Source of the DNA: Pukyongia sp.
GTDB lineage: Bacteria > Bacteroidota > Bacteroidia > Flavobacteriales > Flavobacteriaceae
Reading direction: 5' to 3'
NCBI GenBank assembly: GCA_030148705.1
Contig: JASBSY010000006.1
Span: 62,001-126,000, forward strand
DNA length: 64,000 bases
Part shown: piece after piece, positions 25,424-33,669 of the stretch
Layout of the letters: every line of letters begins with the position of its first letter
Numbering within the stretch: the stretch's first letter is position 1
The notes under the pieces: generated by a model
Databases searched by the model: none
What the model was told of the DNA's origin: nothing
Seen by the model: the letters and a program-made list of their open reading frames with translations, nothing else
Position numbers and translations under genes: made by a program

Positions 25424-26428
25424 ATGAAAATATATAGAGTTCAGAATAGCAAGCTCGTTCCTACTGAAGAGAATATTCCAAACGTCAGGGAAAATGAAAT
25501 TCTTGTAAAAATTAAAGCGCTGTCTTTAAATTATAGAGATTTACTGGTCACCGAAGGAATTGCTCATTGGAAACCAAATGAAGCCAGAGTGCCCGTTTCC
25601 GATGCTGCCGGGGAAATCGTTGAAATTGGAAAAAGCACTTCCCGATTTAAGGTAGGGGACAGAGTAACAAGCTTAATTGTACCAAATTGGGAACACGGTA
25701 AATTATCTCCTGAAAAAATTAATATTGCTATCGGCGGACCTTCAAGTGATGGGGTTCTGGCCGAATATGTTAGCTTACCGGAAAATCACTTCTGTAAGAT
25801 CCCGGATTATCTCAGCTATCAAGAAGCGGCAACGCTTCCTGTAGCGGCCCTCACCGCCTGGAACGCAGTAATAGAGCAATCTAACTTAAAGCTTGGAGAC
25901 ACTATTCTAATTATAGGTACCGGAGGCGTTTCGTTGTTTGCGCTGCAATTTGCAAAATTAGCGGGTTATAAGGCCATAATCACTTCAAGCAGTGATGAAA
26001 AACTAATAAAAGCCAAAGCCCTGGGAGCTCATCATACTATAAATTATAAAATTCATAAAAATTGGATACAAGAAGTAATGAACCTAACTGCCGGCCAGGG
26101 TGTTGATCAGGTGGTAGATGTTGTTGGAGGAAACCATATAAGCGAATCCTTAAAATGTATTAAAAGTGAAGGTATTGTTAGTATGGTAGGAGTTATTGAC
26201 GGTAAGACTGTCGGCTCGATAGACACGGGAACAATAATGTATAAGGCGGCAAAAATTCAAGGAATTGAGACCGGTTCAACAGAAATGTATAAACGCATGC
26301 TAAATGCAATGGATCTTCACAAAGTAAAACCTGTTATCAATAAGGTATTTCCTTTCGCCCAGGTGCCGGAAGCTCTTTCATATTTAAAGAATGGAAGTCA
26401 TTTCGGTAAATTGTGTATTGAAGTATAA
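25424..26428 (+). CDS. MDR-superfamily NAD(P)-dependent oxidoreductase
   Basis: 334 residues. The GroES-like N-terminal domain has LSLNYRDLLVTEG and VPVSDAAGEIVEIG. The usual zinc-binding residues of alcohol dehydrogenases are missing (RDLLV in place of the Cys loop), so it is probably a zinc-free reductase of the quinone-oxidoreductase type. The Rossmann fold is GDTILIIGTGGVSLFALQFAK near residue 158. The C-terminus (YLKNGSHFGKLCIEV) is standard. It lies 15 bases after the SnoaL-like gene, likely co-transcribed, and probably reduces a small carbonyl or enone. Confidence 0.9.
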   Translation: MKIYRVQNSKLVPTEENIPNVRENEILVKIKALSLNYRDLLVTEGIAHWKPNEARVPVSDAAGEIVEIGKSTSRFKVGDRVTSLIVPNWEHGKLSPEKINIAIGGPSSDGVLAEYVSLPENHFCKIPDYLSYQEAATLPVAALTAWNAVIEQSNLKLGDTILIIGTGGVSLFALQFAKLAGYKAIITSSSDEKLIKAKALGAHHTINYKIHKNWIQEVMNLTAGQGVDQVVDVVGGNHISESLKCIKSEGIVSMVGVIDGKTVGSIDTGTIMYKAAKIQGIETGSTEMYKRMLNAMDLHKVKPVINKVFPFAQVPEALSYLKNGSHFGKLCIEV

Positions 26429-26534
26429 CAGCATACACACAGGCTTATCAGGTCACCAAAGGATCTGGCAAGCCTTTCTGAACAATCCTATAGCAAATTT
26501 GTTAGATATTGAACTTAAATTATTTTAACACTAA

Positions 26535-27539
26535 ATGAAAGCAATTGTCCTCAATCAAGATACTTATGAACTTGAAACAAAAGAAGTTGATCTTCCTAAA
26601 CTAGCTCCATCTGATATTCGAATTAAGTTAGAAGCAGCTTCAATTAATCATCATGAACTGTGGTCGCTTAAGGAAAAAGACTTAAAGTGTAAGTCAAATA
26701 TAATATTGGGTTCCGACGGGGCAGGCACCATTGTAGAGATAGGATCCTCGGTGAAAACTTTTAAAATAAACGATGAAGTATTAATTAATCCATCGATTAA
26801 TTGGGGCCCTGATCCTAAAGCACAGTGCGAAAAACATGAAATATTAGGGTATCCAACCCAAGGAACTTTTGCTGAATTTATTAGCATCAATCATGAATAT
26901 GTAAGGCCCAAGCCCAAACACCTTTCATTTGAAGAATCAGCGGCCCTGCCATTAGCAGGCTTAACGGCTTATCGCGCTTTATTTACCAGAGGAGAACTTG
27001 AAAGCAAAAGCAAAGTTCTAATAACCGGGATTGGCGGTGGAGTTGCTTTGTTCGCGTTAAATTTTGCCGTTGCCTCCGGAGCTGAGGTCTATGTTACCTC
27101 CGGAAATTCAATAAAAATATCAAAGGCTGTGGACTTAGGGGCAAAAGGTGGAGTCAGTTACAAAGATATTGATTGGAGTTCTAAATTGAGAAAAATGAGT
27201 GATGGTTTTGATGTTATTATAGATAGTGCTGCGGGGGAAGATTTTGTTAAATTAACTGAACTCGCCAATCCCGGTGGGCGAATTGCAGTATTTGGAAGAA
27301 CAGCTGGCCGTATAACCAACCTTAATCCGAAAACTATTTTCTGGAAGCAACTGTCCATTCATGGGACGACTATGGGAAATGACCACGAATTCAAGAAAAT
27401 GATTGAATTGGTGTGTTCAAAACGTATAAAACCCGTTATAGATTCTGTTTATCCGGCTCATAAAATAAATGTGGCTTTTGAAAAAATGAACAAAGGAGAA
27501 CAATTTGGAAAGATTATTATAAATATGAAAGACTTCTGA
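26535..27539 (+). CDS. MDR-superfamily zinc-binding-type dehydrogenase
   Basis: 334 residues, a paralogue of the previous gene by architecture. SINHHELWSLK and ILGSDGAGTIVEIG form the GroES-like part, ESAALPLAGLTAYRALF precedes the cofactor fold KVLITGIGGGVALFALNFA, and KMNKGEQFGKIIINM closes the protein. The single Cys in the structural loop (KAQCEKHEIL) is not enough for a structural zinc. It is more AT-rich than the upstream genes. The substrate is unknown; an NADPH:quinone or enoyl reductase role is the best guess. Confidence 0.9.
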   Translation: MKAIVLNQDTYELETKEVDLPKLAPSDIRIKLEAASINHHELWSLKEKDLKCKSNIILGSDGAGTIVEIGSSVKTFKINDEVLINPSINWGPDPKAQCEKHEILGYPTQGTFAEFISINHEYVRPKPKHLSFEESAALPLAGLTAYRALFTRGELESKSKVLITGIGGGVALFALNFAVASGAEVYVTSGNSIKISKAVDLGAKGGVSYKDIDWSSKLRKMSDGFDVIIDSAAGEDFVKLTELANPGGRIAVFGRTAGRITNLNPKTIFWKQLSIHGTTMGNDHEFKKMIELVCSKRIKPVIDSVYPAHKINVAFEKMNKGEQFGKIIINMKDF

Positions 27540-27884
27540 ACCTCCTCTAGAAGCCTGATGAATTATTTCTTAGCATAGTGAAAAGGTTTAAGGTAAAGCA
27601 TGATTAATACTTATAAATAATTAGAGAAAATAATTCAAGTTACCGGGAAAAAGTAATCATAAAACAAACTCATATGTCACCCCGGCCATCTCCGATTTTT
27701 TGCCGCCTTACTGCTATACCGGGAAAACTTAGGAATGGTGGCGATTTAATGTGGCAGCAATTATCGAAGCCTGATTATTTTTTATCCGGATACGTGAAAA
27801 TTGAGTATTTTAGTTTTAGTGAATAACTACCTGGATAATCAGGCGTGCTTGATTAAATATAGTAGCTAGTGTAATCTTTCAATT
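27540..27884. other. Gene-free stretch before the metal-export block
   Basis: 345 bases without a supported gene. A perfect 10-bp inverted repeat, gcctgattat (27769-27778) and ataatcaggc (27835-27844), frames an AT-rich segment that could hold the promoter of the following regulator. A short GC-richer patch (27678-27740) is not recognised and could be debris of a lost gene. Confidence 0.5.
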
Positions 27885-28445
27885 GTGAATCTCTATATCA
27901 AAAACATGGTTTGTAACCGATGTGTCATGGTTGTTAAAACCGTGTTTGAAGCATTCGATCTAGAAACAGAGTATGTAAGACTGGGAGATGTGAAATTGAC
28001 AAAAGAGATTTCAACGGAAAAGAAACAACAAGTTACTACTGCACTAGAACAGTACGGTTTTTCAATTATCGATGACAAGAAAAGTAAAATAATTGAAAAG
28101 ATTAAAACTTTAATCGTTGAATTAGTTCATCAACAGGAGAGCGACTTAAGAATTAACTTATCCACATATTTGACTAATCATATTAATCACGATTATAACT
28201 ATATAACGAATCTGTTTTCAGAGGTGGAAGGAACAACCATAGAAAAATACTATATAAACCAAAAGATCGAAAGGGTTAAAGAACTATTAGTATACAATGA
28301 ACTCACCTTAAATGAAATTTCCTATCAGCTTAATTATTCTAGTGTAAGTCATTTAAGTAATCAATTTAAAAAAATCACCGGCCTTACACCAAGCCACTTC
28401 AAGAATATTCAAACCAATAAGCGAAAGCCCTTAGATAAGGTGTAA
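27885..28445 (+). CDS. AraC-type regulator with N-terminal heavy-metal-associated-like domain
   Basis: 186 residues from a GTG start; ATG 27906 would cut off the first strand. Residues 1-65 look like a ferredoxin-like HMA domain with a metal-binding CNRC (residues 10-13) in MVCNRCVMVV, ending in QYGFSIIDDKK. A helical linker (~70-110) leads to an AraC double helix-turn-helix (residues ~115-178, TIEKYYINQKIERVKELL and LNEISYQLNYSSVSHLSNQFKKITGLTPSHFK). It lies directly upstream of the copper ATPase gene, so it probably senses Cu or a similar ion and controls efflux. A paralogue lies at 31811. Confidence 0.88.
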   Translation: MNLYIKNMVCNRCVMVVKTVFEAFDLETEYVRLGDVKLTKEISTEKKQQVTTALEQYGFSIIDDKKSKIIEKIKTLIVELVHQQESDLRINLSTYLTNHINHDYNYITNLFSEVEGTTIEKYYINQKIERVKELLVYNELTLNEISYQLNYSSVSHLSNQFKKITGLTPSHFKNIQTNKRKPLDKV

Positions 28446-28459
28446 TCTTATAAGTTTTT

Positions 28460-28524
28460 CCCATAAAAATACAACAGTGTTTTTCGTGAACCTGCCCAAT
28501 TTTGTATTGAAATTTAAAATACAA
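28460..28524 (+). promoter_or_regulatory. Regulatory region of the copper ATPase gene with shared motif
   Basis: cccataaaaatacaacag (28460-28477) and gaaatttaaaatacaa (28509-28524) recur, with small changes, before the gene at 31046. Each block contains AATACAA (28468-28474 and 28518-28524), a direct repeat as AraC-type proteins often need. The second block also makes an inverted repeat TTGTATT (28502-28508) with AATACAA. Confidence 0.55.
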
Positions 28525-28528
28525 TATT

Positions 28529-30946
28529 ATGGCTACTATATCACCAAAAACGGTGTACATACCTTTAGAAGGAGTTGAAAGTGAACATTGTGCGCTAATT
28601 GTAGATAAGGGGTTAAAACAAGTTAAGAATCTTCACTCTCATAGCATAGAAGTAAACAACCAAAGAGCAGTTATCCAATCTTCAAAGGTTAGTACTGCCA
28701 TTCCTGATGCAGTCAAAACAATACGCGAGTTGGGTTATGAGGTTGCAACGCTAAAAAATACATTCCCCGTTTTAGAAATGACCTGTGCTGCTTGTGCCGT
28801 TAGTGTGGAAAGCATTGTTAAGAATTTAGACGGAGTTGTTACTGCGTTCGTCAATTTTGCTACTGCCAGTGTAACTGTCGAATATCTTCCGAATACCATA
28901 ACCGCCGATGAATTTAAAGCAGCCGTTCAATCGATTGGTTATGATTTATTAATTGAAACCGGTGAAAACGGGACTCAAACCCTGGAGGAGTTGCATGAAA
29001 AAAAGTTCAAACAATTAAAACAGAGAACGATAAAAGCAATCTTCTTTTCTGTGCCGGTGGTAATCATAGGAATGTTCTTTATGGATATGCCATATGCCAA
29101 TTATATAATGTGGATATTATCTACGCCGGTTATACTACTGTTTGGAAAAGATTTTTACATCAATGCTTATAAACAGGCGAAGCACCGCTCGGCCAATATG
29201 GACACCTTGGTGGCTTTAAGTACGGGTGTGGCCTACATTTTTAGCGTCTTCAACACATTATTTGCCGATTTTTGGCATGCACGGGGTCTGCATGCGCACG
29301 TCTATTTTGAAACAGCCGCAGTAGTAATAGCCTTTATTTTATTAGGCAAGCTATTGGAAGAAAAAGCCAAAGGAAATACCTCTACTGCTATTAAGAAACT
29401 TATGGGTTTACAGCCAAAATCCGTGACCTTAATTGATGAAACCGGAAATCACATCGAAACACCTATTAACAATGTGAATGCCAATGATGTAATTTTGGTA
29501 AAACCGGGTGAAAAAATAGCCGTTGACGGCACTTTGATTCACGGACAGTCTTATGTAGATGAAAGTATGTTGAGCGGAGAACCAATTCCGGTGTTGAAGA
29601 ATGAGAATGATAAAGTATTTGCGGGAACCATCAATCAAAAAGGAAGTTTTCGATTTAGAGCTGAAAAAGTTGGGAAAGATACCATGTTGGCTCAAATTAT
29701 TAGAATGGTCCAGGAGGCCCAGGGAAGCAAAGCGCCGGTTCAAAAATTGGTCGATAAAATTGCGGGCATTTTTGTACCTATCGTTATTGGAATTGCTGTA
29801 GTTGCTTTTATCTCTTGGGTGGTTTTTGGTGGTGATAATGGATTTACCCAAGGATTGATAGCACTGGTTACAGTTTTAGTAATAGCTTGTCCTTGTGCAC
29901 TAGGTTTGGCAACTCCTACGGCGATAATGGTTGGTGTGGGTAAAGGAGCTGAAAAAGGCATTTTAATAAAAGATGCTGAAAGTCTGGAACTCACCAAAAA
30001 TGTAAACGCTATTATTTTAGATAAAACGGGGACCATTACAGAAGGAAGACCGGTGGTGACCAACATGCATTGGCTCGATAATAATGATAGCGCGAAACAA
30101 GTGTTCTACAGCATCGAAAAACAATCGGAACATCCCCTGGCCGAGGCAGTAATTCAACACTTAGATGTTGCGTCTTCAATTGATATTTTAAATTTTGAAA
30201 GTATAACAGGCAGAGGCGTAAAGGCAAGTGCAAATAACGAAACTTATTATGTGGGAAATAAACAACTTCTTAATGAGCAATCGATTCGAATTTCTGAACA
30301 CTTACTTATAAAAGCAAATCGTTGGAGTGACGATGCCCGTACAGTTATATGGTTTGCGAATTCGAAAGAAGCATTGGCTGTAATGGCAATAGCCGACAAA
30401 ATAAAGGACACCTCGTTAGAAGCTATTAAACATTTAAAGCATCTGGGAATTGAGGTTTATATGCTTACAGGAGATAATGAAGCCACGGCAAAGGCGATTG
30501 CAGCTCAAACCGGTATCGAACATTATAAAGCTGAAGTGCTTCCGGAGCAGAAGGCTGCCTTTGTGCGATCATTGCAAAGCGAAGGAAAAATAGTTGCCAT
30601 GGTGGGTGATGGAATTAATGATAGTGCGGCCTTAGCACAAGCAAATGTCAGTATTGCCATGGGAAAAGGCAGCGATATTGCTATGGATGTGGCAAAAATG
30701 ACCATCATCTCATCAGATCTAAATAAAATACCAATGGCTATAAGACTCTCAAAACAAACTGTCACAGCCATTCGGCAAAATCTTTTCTGGGCTTTTATTT
30801 ATAACATTATTGGTATCCCAATTGCAGCTGGAATCCTTTATCCAATCAATGGATTTTTATTAGACCCGATGATTGCCGGTGCGGCGATGGCCTTCAGTAG
30901 TGTAAGTGTGGTAGGAAACAGCTTGCTACTAAAATTGAAAACATAA
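28529..30946 (+). CDS. copA: Copper-translocating P1B-type ATPase
   Basis: 805 residues. Domains in order: a degenerate HMA-like domain (1-75) with ESEHC instead of CxxC; a normal HMA domain with MTCAAC (residues 84-89); eight membrane helices; actuator motif MLSGEPIPV near residue 350; CPC metal site at 454-456; phosphorylation site DKTGT with Asp 498; SEHPLAEA for the nucleotide-domain His; and [10 protein letters not shown] near 695. This is a P1B-1 (Cu+/Ag+) exporter that moves metal out of the cytoplasm. It follows the HMA-AraC regulator and precedes a stand-alone HMA-like gene. High confidence in the family; metal specificity inferred from CPC. Confidence 0.96.
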   Translation: MATISPKTVYIPLEGVESEHCALIVDKGLKQVKNLHSHSIEVNNQRAVIQSSKVSTAIPDAVKTIRELGYEVATLKNTFPVLEMTCAACAVSVESIVKNLDGVVTAFVNFATASVTVEYLPNTITADEFKAAVQSIGYDLLIETGENGTQTLEELHEKKFKQLKQRTIKAIFFSVPVVIIGMFFMDMPYANYIMWILSTPVILLFGKDFYINAYKQAKHRSANMDTLVALSTGVAYIFSVFNTLFADFWHARGLHAHVYFETAAVVIAFILLGKLLEEKAKGNTSTAIKKLMGLQPKSVTLIDETGNHIETPINNVNANDVILVKPGEKIAVDGTLIHGQSYVDESMLSGEPIPVLKNENDKVFAGTINQKGSFRFRAEKVGKDTMLAQIIRMVQEAQGSKAPVQKLVDKIAGIFVPIVIGIAVVAFISWVVFGGDNGFTQGLIALVTVLVIACPCALGLATPTAIMVGVGKGAEKGILIKDAESLELTKNVNAIILDKTGTITEGRPVVTNMHWLDNNDSAKQVFYSIEKQSEHPLAEAVIQHLDVASSIDILNFESITGRGVKASANNETYYVGNKQLLNEQSIRISEHLLIKANRWSDDARTVIWFANSKEALAVMAIADKIKDTSLEAIKHLKHLGIEVYMLTGDNEATAKAIAAQTGIEHYKAEVLPEQKAAFVRSLQSEGKIVAMVGDGINDSAALAQANVSIAMGKGSDIAMDVAKMTIISSDLNKIPMAIRLSKQTVTAIRQNLFWAFIYNIIGIPIAAGILYPINGFLLDPMIAGAAMAFSSVSVVGNSLLLKLKT

Positions 30947-30969
30947 GTATAGAAATATTACAACATTAA

Positions 30970-31022
30970 CCCATAATAATACAATAGTTTATGGGTGGAT
31001 CATTAAGAAATTTAAAGTACAA
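30970..31022 (+). promoter_or_regulatory. Shared regulatory motif before the HMA-like gene
   Basis: cccataataatacaatag (30970-30987) and gaaatttaaagtacaa (31007-31022) repeat the two blocks found before the copper ATPase gene, with 12 bases less between them. The first block also forms CCCATAA/TTATGGG (30970-30976 with 30989-30995). Confidence 0.55.
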
Positions 31023-31045
31023 ATAACCGTTAAAAACCTGATAAA

Positions 31046-31288
31046 ATGAAAACTTTAAAGATTCAAATTCCGAGCATGCAAACTTCACATTGTCAAATGC
31101 GGGTACACAGTGCCTTGAGCACAATTTCTGATGCGTCATCGATCACTACGAAATCTGGAGAAGCAAGTTTAATGCTTCCTATAGAAACTTCTGATTTGGA
31201 TGTAATCACTACTATTGAAAGCGCTGGCTACTATATTTCAGATTTTAGCAGTGACCTGGATATGATTGAGGTGACTTGCAGGACTTAA
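31046..31288 (+). CDS. Stand-alone HMA-like small protein with HC in place of CxxC
   Basis: 80 residues with the ferredoxin-like order of a heavy-metal-associated domain: strand LKIQIPSM, loop QTSHCQMRVHSALSTI, strands SSITTKSGEASLML, second helix VITTIESAGYYISDF. The metal loop has TSHCQ, one cysteine preceded by His, rather than CxxC. The same change (SEHC) occurs in the first domain of the neighbouring copper ATPase. It may be a metallochaperone using Cys/His, or a non-binding interaction domain. The four bases to the next gene suggest an operon. Confidence 0.75.
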   Translation: MKTLKIQIPSMQTSHCQMRVHSALSTISDASSITTKSGEASLMLPIETSDLDVITTIESAGYYISDFSSDLDMIEVTCRT

Positions 31289-31291
31289 AAA

Positions 31292-31747
31292 ATGATAGTT
31301 AAAATAAGAAGTGCGGTAGCGGCTGATAGCGATCAACTGTGGTATTTAATGAAGGAATTAGCAATTTTTGAAAAGTACATAGACAGTTTTGCTATAACAC
31401 CGGAAATTGTTCTTCACAGCGGATTCAAGAAAAAACCAAGAGATTTTTATTGTTTGGTGGCGGAAGATAATTACCATATCGTTGGGTTGTTAGTGTATTA
31501 TTTCCTTCCGTACACGGCCCAGAATAGGCCGGCTATCTATATGAAGGAACTCTATGTCACTGAAGAATGCAGAGGGAATAAAATAGGTGAGAAATTGATT
31601 AAAGCCTTAAAGGAGGTAGCTGAACTTTATAATTGTGGTCAAATTAAATGGACCGTTGCACCCTGGAATGAAGCAGGAAAAAAATTTTACGAGCGATTAG
31701 GTGCGAAAGAAAATCGAGATTGGCTGAATTATGAATTGACTCTTTAA
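31292..31747 (+). CDS. GNAT family N-acetyltransferase
   Basis: 151 residues. The acetyl-CoA binding region is YMKELYVTEECRGNKIGEKLIKAL near residue 88, the R/QxxGxG/A loop being RGNKIG. WNEAGKKFYERLGAKE closes the fold. The closest type is the diamine/ribosomal GNAT group (MxELYV with xNxxFYxxLGA), but the acceptor cannot be told. It starts four bases after the HMA-like gene, so it is transcribed with it, which is unexpected for a metal-export operon. Confidence 0.9.
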   Translation: MIVKIRSAVAADSDQLWYLMKELAIFEKYIDSFAITPEIVLHSGFKKKPRDFYCLVAEDNYHIVGLLVYYFLPYTAQNRPAIYMKELYVTEECRGNKIGEKLIKALKEVAELYNCGQIKWTVAPWNEAGKKFYERLGAKENRDWLNYELTL

Positions 31748-31810
31748 AATACTTGGATTTCGTTATGATTTGAGAACAACAGTCCTTTAGTATTGCTAAA
31801 TAATTCTATT

Positions 31811-32374
31811 ATGAAACTATCTGTGAAAAATATGGTATGCCCAAGGTGTATACTGGTACTTAACAATGAACTCGGTAACCTCAATATAACTCCTAACAAG
31901 ATTACATTGGGAGAGCTTGAGATTAAAGAGACAGTTGATGATGAGCTATTAATTGCGATTAAAAATCAAATCCATCAACACGGTTTCGAGATAATAGATG
32001 ACCGCAAAACAGTGCTTGTCGAAAAAGTAAAAAATACTATAATTGAATTGATACATAGTTATGAAAATACAAAAATCAAGAAAAAATTCTCTAGCATCAT
32101 TAGTGAGAAATTACAAATTGATTACAGCTATATAAGTACCATTTTTTCCTTAGTACAAGGAGTAACCATAGAAAAATATATAATTCTACAACGAATAGAA
32201 AAAGCCAAGGAGTTACTCATATACAACGAATTATCATTAAGCGAGATATCAGATAAGTTAGGCTATGTGAACGTTCAACATCTGTCCACTCAATTCAAAA
32301 AGATCACAGGACTTACACCATCTTATTTTAAGAAGTTAAAAGACAATAAAAGAAAGGCTATCGATCAACTCTAA
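31811..32374 (+). CDS. Second AraC-type regulator with N-terminal HMA-like domain
   Basis: 187 residues from ATG 31811; an upstream in-frame TTG at 31793 is less likely. It has the same layout as the regulator at 27885: MKLSVKNMVCPRCILVL with CPRC at residues 10-13, a fold ending HGFEIIDDRKT, a helical linker, then the AraC domain (TIEKYIILQRIEKAKELL, LSEISDKLGYVNVQHLSTQFKKITGLTPSYFK). The pair are clear paralogues, with the DNA-recognition helices more alike than the metal domains. It sits upstream of the RND pump genes and may control them. Confidence 0.88.
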   Translation: MKLSVKNMVCPRCILVLNNELGNLNITPNKITLGELEIKETVDDELLIAIKNQIHQHGFEIIDDRKTVLVEKVKNTIIELIHSYENTKIKKKFSSIISEKLQIDYSYISTIFSLVQGVTIEKYIILQRIEKAKELLIYNELSLSEISDKLGYVNVQHLSTQFKKITGLTPSYFKKLKDNKRKAIDQL

Positions 32375-32383
32375 GCTTGATTG

Positions 32384-32401
32384 AATTCGCACTTGCGAAT
32401 T
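32384..32401. repeat. Short perfect palindrome downstream of the second regulator
   Basis: aattcgca and tgcgaatt (32384-32391 and 32394-32401) are perfect arms around two bases. It could be a hairpin or an operator. It lies 10 bases past the stop codon. Confidence 0.5.
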
Positions 32402-32454
32402 TGGATTTTCACCCCTTTCAAATCCCCGCCAATATTAAATTAATAATAGTTTTT

Positions 32455-32480
32455 AAAAGCACTCAAATGAGTGCTTTTTC
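32455..32480 (+). terminator. Intrinsic terminator after the second HMA-AraC gene
   Basis: aaaagcactca pairs with tgagtgctttt (32455-32465 with 32468-32478) and ends in a T run. It separates the regulator gene from the RND operon. Confidence 0.85.
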
Positions 32481-32590
32481 TATTAAAACATCTCTAAAAT
32501 TTTAGAACTAAACGATGTAAATGTGCAATAAGTGAGATAAGGATACCTTTTAATTTTGACCCATGATATTAATCTATAAATCAACTTATT

Positions 32591-33658
32591 ATGAAGCAAA
32601 ATGTCAACTTATGGAAATCCTTTCTGGCAAGCTTATTATTTTTGACAGTAGTTTCGTGTTCAATAAAGAATGATACAAACTCGTCTGCGAATGAAACCTC
32701 CATGGAGGTTGTAAAACTTCCGGTGGATGTTATTGAAGTTAAGGAATTAGAACTAATTCAAGAGGAGACGCTTATTGGCACTCTGTTGCCGATTCAAGAA
32801 GTGGCTATTGTAAGCGAAATTTCTCAGAAAATCACAAAAATTGCTTTTAAGGATGGTGAATTTGTCTCAAAGGGTCAATTACTTTATAAGCTTAATGATG
32901 CCGATCTTCGAGCTAAACAGAAGGAGCTTTATGCCGAGCTTGAATTGGCTCGGATAAACGAGAAGCGTTATGCCAGTTTGTTAAAAACCGAAGCTATTCG
33001 TCAGCAAGACTATGACGAAATTGCTACCAAACTCCAATCGTTACAAGCCCAAGCGGAATTCCTGAATTATGAGTTAAGTAAAACGGAAATCAGAGCGCCT
33101 TTCGCCGGAAAAATTGGCATTACAAAGGTTGATTTAGGCGCATATGTCTTCCCGGGCCAGGAAATGGTGAGTCTTCAAGATCAGTCCAAAGTGAAAATCA
33201 ATTTCTCAGTGCCTGAAAAGTATGCACTGCTCGCCCGTAATGGGAAATCGATAACATTCATCACCCAACTTTCCGATAAGGAGTACAAAGCCACTATAAC
33301 AGCTAGCAATTCTGGTTTAGACGATCAGAATAGAAGTTTAATGGTGCAGGCTGTTGCAGATAATTCTCAAAATGAATTTAGGGGAGGCATGTCTGCTAAA
33401 ATAAAGTTTTCAACAGTAGATATCGGAGCTAAAGGCATTAAAATTCCGTCGCAAGCTCTTATTCCAGGAGAGAACGGCTATAACGTCTTTGTATTGTCGA
33501 ATGACAAAGCTAAAACGACAGCGGTGACGATTGGAACACGCACTGAAAATGAAGTAACAATCCTATCGGGATTAAAGGATGGTGATAAGGTAATCATTTC
33601 TAATATTCTTCGATTGGGAGATGGTACAGCTGTAGCAGAGGTTGAAATAACTAATTAA
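32591..33658 (+). CDS. RND efflux periplasmic adaptor (membrane fusion) lipoprotein
   Basis: 355 residues. Lipoprotein signal FLASLLFLTVVSC (Cys at 23). The HlyD/AcrA pattern follows: barrel-sandwich half EVAIVSEISQKITKIAFKDGEFVSKGQLLYKLND, a coiled-coil hairpin (~residues 110-160), the second half TEIRAPFAGKIGITKVDLGAYVFPGQEM, then the beta-barrel and membrane-proximal domains (SQALIPGENGYNVFV). It bridges the inner-membrane pump and TolC. The three genes form one operon, with 11 bases before the pump gene. Confidence 0.94.
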   Translation: MKQNVNLWKSFLASLLFLTVVSCSIKNDTNSSANETSMEVVKLPVDVIEVKELELIQEETLIGTLLPIQEVAIVSEISQKITKIAFKDGEFVSKGQLLYKLNDADLRAKQKELYAELELARINEKRYASLLKTEAIRQQDYDEIATKLQSLQAQAEFLNYELSKTEIRAPFAGKIGITKVDLGAYVFPGQEMVSLQDQSKVKINFSVPEKYALLARNGKSITFITQLSDKEYKATITASNSGLDDQNRSLMVQAVADNSQNEFRGGMSAKIKFSTVDIGAKGIKIPSQALIPGENGYNVFVLSNDKAKTTAVTIGTRTENEVTILSGLKDGDKVIISNILRLGDGTAVAEVEITN

Positions 33659-33669
33659 AATTTAAGATC

